Shown here in pieces: positions 57,736 to 64,000 of a DNA stretch of 64,000 bases (position 1 is the stretch's first letter; each line of letters begins with the position of its first letter). A program made the translations under genes and the position numbers. The notes below the pieces were generated by a model. It made no database searches. It worked only from the letters and a program-made list of their open reading frames with translations, and had not been told where the DNA came from. Where the stretch lies: contig NC_073692.1 of the NCBI RefSeq assembly GCF_029784155.1, positions 18,354,126-18,418,125 of the forward strand, read 5' to 3'. Source of the DNA: Uranotaenia lowii (Eukaryota > Arthropoda > Insecta > Diptera > Culicidae).

Positions 57736-58447
57736 TGATAAATATTTTTGGTAGAAAACTCTATTGCGTTTATTATAAGGTTGCCAGAATTTTTTCCACT
57801 CTCATCCGGGCCTAGCAATTCCGGGCATTTTTTCAAAAAAACCTGGCAAAATCCGGGCATGGATTTCAATTTTTCAAATCCAGAAACCGGGCAAAAACCG
57901 GGCAAAATTTAGGTGTTATTATATTTTAAAGCAAAGAAAAAATGCAAAAAAATATGAAATTAATATTTTATTAATGCAATTGCAGACTTCCAAAAAGTTT
58001 TTGGAACACTTAAATATTTAAAGGTTTATAAAAGTAAATCAGCCAAATTATTTGAAACAACCGTTGAAAATTTCCATACCGTTAATCGATTTTGCTGAAA
58101 CTTACTCAAAAACTTTGTTTTTTTTTTGGTTTCTTTGTGAAAATTGTGAAAAAATCCGGGCAATATCCGGACTTTTTTCACGATATCCGGGCAACCGGGC
58201 CGGACCGGACTTTCTCGAAATTTTGCATCAAATATCCGGCAAACCCGGATAAATCCGGGCAATCTGGCAAGCTTAGTTTATTAGATTGTTCTATAAGGTT
58301 GGAACGCTAAGTAGTTAGTAGTAGTAGATTAGTATTTCCGGTAAGATGGTAGTATATAAGTAACGCTCAATATTGTATAGCTCTCTTTCTCCATCAATAA
58401 GTCGTGCAATAAAGTTCGTTTGGTAAAGTAAAAGTACCTATTTATCA
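57736..58447 (+). repeat. 3' LTR, interrupted by a MITE
   Basis: Same sequence as the 5' LTR apart from one extra T (TATTTTTGG), one T-to-G change near the end, and a 500-bp insertion plus its 8-bp duplication. Confidence 0.93.
57776..58275. mobile_element. hAT-like MITE, 500 bp, CCGGGCAAA-rich, inserted in the 3' LTR
   Basis: Flanked by a perfect 8-bp duplication GTTTATTA (57768-57775 and 58276-58283) of LTR sequence present once in the 5' LTR. Terminal inverted repeats TAAGGTTGCCAGA and TAAGCTTGCCAGA differ at one base. The motif CCGGGCAAA or CCGGGCA recurs many times near both ends. No transposase. The empty site in the 5' LTR proves the boundaries. Confidence 0.93.
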
Positions 58448-61296
58448 ATGACAAAAATGACAAAAATGACAAAAATGACAAAAATGACAAAAATGACAAA
58501 AATGACAAAAATGACAAAAATGACAAAAATGACAAAAATGACAAAAATGACAAAAATGACAAAAATGACAAAAATGACAAAAATGACAAAAATGACAAAA
58601 ATGACAAAAATGACAAAAATGACAAAAATGACAAAAAATGACAAAAATGACAAAAATGACAAAATGACAAAAATGACAAAAATGACAAAAATGACAAAAA
58701 TGACAAAAATGACAAAAATGACAAAAATGACAAAAATGACAAAAATGACAAAAATGACAAAAATGACAAAAATGACAAAAATGACAAAAATGACAAAAAT
58801 GACAAAAATGACAAAAATGACAAAAATGACAAAAATGACAAAAATGACAAAAATGACAAAATGACAAAAATGACAAAAATGACAAAAATGACAAAAATGA
58901 CAAAAATGACAAAAATGACAAAAATGACAAAAATGACAAAAATGACAAAAATGACAAAAATGACAAAAATGACAAAAATGACAAAAATGACAAAAATGAC
59001 AAAAATGACAAAAATGACAAAAATGACAAAAATGACAAAAATGACAAAAATGACAAAAATGACAAAAATGACAAAAATGACAAAAATGACAAAAATGACA
59101 AAAATGACAAAAATGACAAAAATGACAAAAATGACAAAAATGACAAAAATGACAAAAATGACAAAAATGACAAAAATGACAAAAATGACAAAAATGACAA
59201 AAATGACAAAAATGACAAAAATGACAAAAATGACAAAAATGACAAAAATGACAAAAATGACAAAAATGACAAAATGACAAAAATGACAAAAATGACAAAA
59301 ATGACAAAAATGACAAAAATGACAAAAATGACAAAAATGACAAAAATGACAAAAATGACAAATATGACAAAAATGACAAAAATGACAAAAATGACAAAAA
59401 TGACGAAAATGACAAAATGACAAAAATGACAAAATGACAAAAATGACAAAAATGACAAAAATGACAAAAATGACAAAAATGACAAAAATGACAAAATGAC
59501 AAAATGACAAAAATGACGAAAATGACAAAAATGACAAAAATGACAAAAATGACAAAAATGACAAAAATGACAAAAATGACAAAAATGACAAAAATGACAA
59601 AAATGACAAAAATGACAAAAATGACAAAATGACAAAAATGACAAAAATGACAAAAATGAGAAAAATGACCAAAATGAGAAAAATGAGAAAAATGACAAAA
59701 ATGACAAAAAAAAACAAAAATGACAAAAATGACAAAAATGACAAAAATGACAAAAATGACAAAAATGACAAAAATGACAAAAATGACAAAAATGACAAAA
59801 ATGACAAAAATGACAAAAATGACAAAAATGACAAAAATGACAAAAATGACAAAAATGACAAAAATGACAAAAATGACAAAAATGACAAAAATGACAAAAA
59901 TGACAAAAATGACAAAAATGACAAAAATGACAAAAATGACAAAAATGACAAAAATGACAAAAATGACAAAAATGACAAAAATGACAAAAATGACAAAAAT
60001 GACAAAAATGACAAAAATGACAAAAATGACAAAAATGACAAAAATGACAAAAATGACAAAAATGACAAAAATGACAAAAATGACAAAAATGACAAAAATG
60101 ACAAAAATGACAAAAATGACAAAAATGACAAAAATGACAAATATGACAAATATGACAAAAATGACAAAAATGACAAAAATGACAAAAATGACGAAAATGA
60201 CAAAAATGACAAAAATGACAAAAATGACAAAAATGACAAAAATGACAAAAATGACAAAAATGACAAAAATGACAAAAATGACAAAAATGACAAAAATGAC
60301 AAAAATGACATAAATGACATAAATGACAAAAATTACAAAAATGACAAAAATGACAAAAATGACAAAAATGACGAAAATGACAAAAATGACAAAAATGACA
60401 AAAATGACAAAAATGACAAAAATGACAAAAATGACAAAAATGACAAAAATGACAAAAATGACAAAAATGACAAAAATGACAAAAATGACAAAAATGACAA
60501 AAATGACAAAAATGACAAAAATGACAAAAATGACAAAAATGACAAAAATGACAAAAATGACAAAAATGACAAAAATGACAAAAATGACAAAAATGACAAA
60601 AATGACAAAAATGACAAAAATGACAAAAATGACAAAAATGACAAAAATGACAAAAATGACAAAAATGACAAAAATGACAAAAATGACAAAAATGACAAAA
60701 ATGACAAAAATGACAAAAATGACAAAAATGACAAAAATGACAAAAATGACAAAAATGACAAAAATGACAAAAATGACAAAAATGACAAAAATGACAAAAA
60801 TGACAAAAATGACAAAAATGACAAAAATGACAAAAATGACAAAAATGACAAAAATGACAAAAATGACAAAAATGACAAAAATGACAAAAATGACAAAAAT
60901 GACAAAAATGACAAAAATGACAAAAATGACAAAAATGACAAAAATGACAAAAATGACAAAAATGACAGAAATGACAAAAATGACAAAAATGACAAAAATG
61001 ACAAAAATGACAAAAATGACAAAAATGACAAAAATGACAAAAATGACAAAAATGACATAAATGACATAAATGACATAAATGACAAAAATGACAAAAATTA
61101 CATAAATGACAAAAATTACAAAAATTACAAAAATTACAAAAATAACAAAAATAACAAAAATTACAAAAATTACAAAAATTGCAAAAATTACAAAAATTAC
61201 AAAATTTACAAAAATGACAAAAATTACATAAATTACGAAAAATACAAAAATTACTAACATGCACGAAAATGACAATAATGACAAAAATGACAAATA
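58448..61296. repeat. 9-bp satellite array (TGACAAAAA)n, right part
   Basis: About 315 units. 58.4-59.7 kb contains scattered 8-bp units (TGACAAAA) that shift frame, whereas 59.7-61.1 kb is almost purely 9-bp. Variant units (TGACAAATA, TGACATAAA, TGACGAAAA, TTACAAAAA) cluster, and a 'variant, four to five normal units, GACGAAAAT' pattern occurs near 59360-59405, 60139-60195 and 60308-60375. The right edge decays into TTACAAAAA forms. Confidence 0.97.
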
Positions 61297-61310
61297 AAGT
61301 TAACGGTTCA

Positions 61311-61510
61311 GAGTTTAGAGTTTAGAGTTTAGAGCTAAGAGTTTAAAGTTTAGAGTTTAGAGTTTAGAGTTTAGAGTTTAGAGTTTAGAGTTTAGAGTTT
61401 AGAGTTAAGAGTTTGGAGTTTAGAGTTTAGAGTTTAAAGTTTAGAGTTTAGAGTTTAGAGTTTAGAGTTTAGAGTTTAGAGTTTAGAGTTAAAAGTTTAG
61501 AGTTTAGAGC
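61311..61510 (+). repeat. 7-bp tandem array (TTTAGAG)n
   Basis: About 28 units of GTTTAGA/TTTAGAG with occasional variants (GCTAAGAG, GTTAAAAG, GTTTGGAG), directly beside the 9-bp satellite edge. Confidence 0.95.
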
Positions 61511-61569
61511 CGAATCAAACTTAAGATAAGCCGAATCAAAGTTAACAAGAAAACGACACTTTATCGCCC

Positions 61570-61596
61570 CTGATGAAGATCCAATAAGGATCGAAA
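61570..61596 (+). ncRNA. Hammerhead-like motif (possible Penelope 3' remnant)
   Basis: CTGATGA (61570-61576), one extra A, stem GATCC/GGATC (61578-61582 with 61588-61592) around loop AATAA, then GAAA (61593-61596). It has the same layout, including the extra base and 5-base loop, as the motif at the end of Penelope copy B, and both are preceded by ACACTTT. Catalytic activity is not shown. Confidence 0.35.
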
Positions 61597-64000
61597 ATTG
61601 AGAGAAAAAACAGTCTTTTTGACTAAAAAAGCCGAGACTGAGAGCCGTTAAAAATCCTTAGAACAGAATTTAGAATGCTACCTGTGTTTTGAATGCTCCT
61701 TTTTAGTTTTGAATTGTGGATTAAGAGTTTCAAATTCAATGTTGAAAATTCTAATTATTTTCAATTTCTGTGTTTGGTAGCCTTATTCAAAATTATTTAA
61801 ATTTTTTAATCCGAAATTTGATTTTGAAAATTTTCATTTTTTCCCACTGTTTTTTTCCTATCACATCCCAAGTAAACCATTATATCAGTTATTTTTTCAT
61901 CTGAAAATTGGCATACTAGATTGAAATTAGGCAGGATGACTGTTGAAATGTTTCAGCTTCCTCCTATGACTTTCGTCCGGTCGAAGTTGGCTGGTTCTAT
62001 CGTTCGCCTACTTCGTTGGAATAAAATGAAAGGAGAAGGATCAGCATTCGGTAACTGTTCGCAAAAACTCACCCTCTCTCACGTTTCCAAAATGGACATC
62101 GAGCGAGGTTATTTAGTCATTCGAGTCTCATTTAAATTTTTCAATTTTGTGAAAAGCATCTTCTCTTCCCTAGACAGACACCTTCATCTTGCGACCCGGG
62201 AAAATTCAGCTAAGCAATTTGACTTTCAACGTCAATTAATTTTTCCGAGAACGCCAGCCATCAGACGGCTGGAATCGATAATGAAGAAAATGAATGACTT
62301 GACATTCCGGCTCAATCCGGCAAGAGGAGATCTCCTTCGTCGACATTTGGGACAACGACTAGGATGCTATCCCAGATTGAGACATATCGATTTTGTGGGA
62401 CCATGATGCGTGCTCCTGTTGTTTTCAATGGTGTCAAATTTAATTGATGAAAGTTTTAATTAGAAAATTCCCGATTGGACACCCCTAGCACCCTTTCTCT
62501 AAGGTGGTTTTTACAGTAAACATTGACATATCATTTGAAGCATTAATGTCATGTTGAGGATCTGTTCAAATGAGAAAGAGTATCATCAGGAAATAACTGA
62601 TTCAATTTACTCAATATTTTAACATTCAGCATTCGAGTATCAATTCTCGATCTCATTCCATAATGAGATACTTTCGTGAGTTGTATAAGAACTGCTTCAA
62701 ACTGCTCTGAGTCCTTCGAACTCAGGGCAGTGTCGTCGTGGTCACTAAGTGCAGTCATCACATTTTACGGTCCATTGCTGGACTCCAGACGGCGCGAATG
62801 ATCTTTTGCTGGCCCAATTCTGACCCGGTCGAGCGAATCTCTGCAAATGTACCAGCTAACGTTCCCATTCTGACTGGAAAATTACGTATATTACAAACGC
62901 AGATCTAATTGCGATGCTGCAAGTGCGAGAGGCCTATACCATCTCGAAATGTCAACTTCAATAATTACAGTTTCCTTTTTCAATTAATTTTCTCCCCGCA
63001 CGTCAAAACCGAACGAACTGTGCTGCATTTTAATTCAGTAAGAAAAGACATCTCTCCGGATTCTACTCCTTATGCTGCTGCTGCTGCTGGACTGGACCAC
63101 ACACCGCGATTTTTCGGCCCCGGTAAGCCAGCCAGAGGGGCAATGTTCCGTGCACAATTAAGGAACCCCTCGACTTGACGCTCGACACGGAGAAAGAGCT
63201 CTTTTCATCCTTTTTTCGTGTGCTCTTTCACTATCTCATGGGGTCCCTCGAACTCATTACATGGCCAAAAACTCTCGTTGCAGATTTTTTTTTGGTACCG
63301 CGCTTTACTCGCCGCTCACTAAAGCCACCCGCGTGAAAAAGTACGCGTGGAAAATTCGCTTAATTATTACACCATCATCATCATCGTCGTTTCGGGTGCC
63401 GTACGGGATAGCTACCTTGTAGGACCTATAAGGGATTGTGTGTGGACGACCATGTCTCAATTCGTTGCCTTCATTGGCTTCTGGGATTGTAACGAGCGAT
63501 CCACCTGGGAGTTACATTGATCCTTCCATCAAGAACAACTATGTAATTTTTATTAAATAATTGGCGTCTCATATGATGTTCCCCAAAGCAGTTAGCTTGA
63601 ACTAATGTTATTCTTCATAATAGAATATTGATGTTCAAAGGAGGAAAGAATAGTTAGAGCTTTCCGCAGGGATTTTGAGATTTAAAAAAAATATTTATCA
63701 AGAATTATGAAAAATTCCTAGCAAAAATAGAATCATGAGTTCGAAGCAATGGTATTAAGGTGAACTGTAATTTAAGAGCCCAACAGTCTCAGGACAATAC
63801 TGAACAACCTTCTCTGAAACTGATGTGTGAGACTCAAAAAAATTGTATGAAAGAATGTATTTATATTATGAAGATTTTTAGTTTCCATAAGATGTTAAAA
63901 CGACGCTTTATACTACAACTCTTAAGAGGCTCAGCAACTTCTCAGAGATCTTTTTTTGGCACCATTTCCAGCATTCAGCAGGTTGACTCATCATAAAAAT
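61597..64000. other. Intergenic DNA, no gene recognised
   Basis: Mixed composition. A 161-codon frame at 61921-62406 (plus) lacks recognisable motifs and may be fortuitous. 62.75-63.5 kb is GC-richer and unique-looking, with a (CTG)5-type run near 63073. No RNA gene seen. Confidence 0.3.

Larger units (their letters stand above)
53417..58447 (+). mobile_element. Ty3/Gypsy LTR retrotransposon (mag-like), nearly complete
   Basis: Bounded by two LTRs starting TGATAAATA and ending TATTTATCA, with primer-binding region, a single gag-pol frame and a purine tract in the expected order. ATGAC flanks it on both sides (53412-53416, 58448-58452), though the target is itself repetitive. The LTRs differ by about two positions over ~203 bp apart from a MITE in the 3' LTR, so insertion was recent. 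One frameshift breaks the end of pol. Confidence 0.95.

Noticed and set aside
58329..61293. Long overlapping frames on both strands in the right-hand satellite
   Set aside because: Same artefact; frame changes coincide with 8-bp units.
61311..61510. Telomere
   Set aside because: TTTAGAG differs from known telomeric repeats, is short and interstitial, and dipterans lack canonical telomerase repeats.
61921..62406. 161-codon protein-coding gene
   Set aside because: No recognisable domain, no splice or start signals of note; kept only as a mention in the intergenic entry.

Overview
The window looks like draft assembly sequence from a mosquito (Culicidae). The evidence is an insect invected first coding exon, several DD37E (ITmD37E-type) mariner relatives known mainly from mosquitoes, a tRNA-derived SINE, AT-rich intergenic DNA and an exactly 500-N scaffold gap. 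I cannot name the species.

The only confident host gene is invected (inv), on the minus strand. Its first coding exon is 7556-8942. It carries the inv-type CCSE/VGQE box, the EEFL..QLYAEELM box, the EH1 repressor motif and the EH2 Pbx-binding motif, and ends at a GTGAGT donor. The homeobox exons must lie beyond position 1, so 1-7555 is the start of a long intron, and 8943 to about 11440 is a GC-rich 5' leader and upstream region. A tiny possibly spliced gene or pseudogene lies at about 37.4-37.86 kb.

Almost everything else is mobile or tandem DNA. 1-5 kb: a TIR element and two non-LTR fragments. 13.5-16.8 kb: a DD37E element, a palindrome-rich tandem array, and a Tc1 relic with a probable spliceosomal intron. 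19.5-22.6 kb: two Penelope-like elements (RT plus GIY-YIG) head to head. 22.6-43 kb: foldback and hAT-like MITEs, an element family with a tRNA-like cassette in one copy, a SINE and a LINE tail with clean target duplications, and two DD37E-derived copies. 44-48 kb: about 4 kb of a 9-bp satellite (TTTTTGTCA on the plus strand) with a duplicated ~2-kb higher-order unit. 50.7-52.5 kb: a TIR element possibly nested in another, and a Tc1 fragment cut by the gap. 53-61.3 kb: the same 9-bp satellite in opposite orientation, split by a nearly intact Ty3/Gypsy element whose 3' LTR is itself split by a hAT-like MITE. 61.3-61.5 kb: a 7-bp TTTAGAG array, followed by a hammerhead-like motif also found at the end of one Penelope copy.

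No operon-like or pathway organisation is present. The main interest is the layered history of the repeats: satellite expansion, retrotransposon entry, MITE entry, and unusual palindromic or ribozyme-like motifs.
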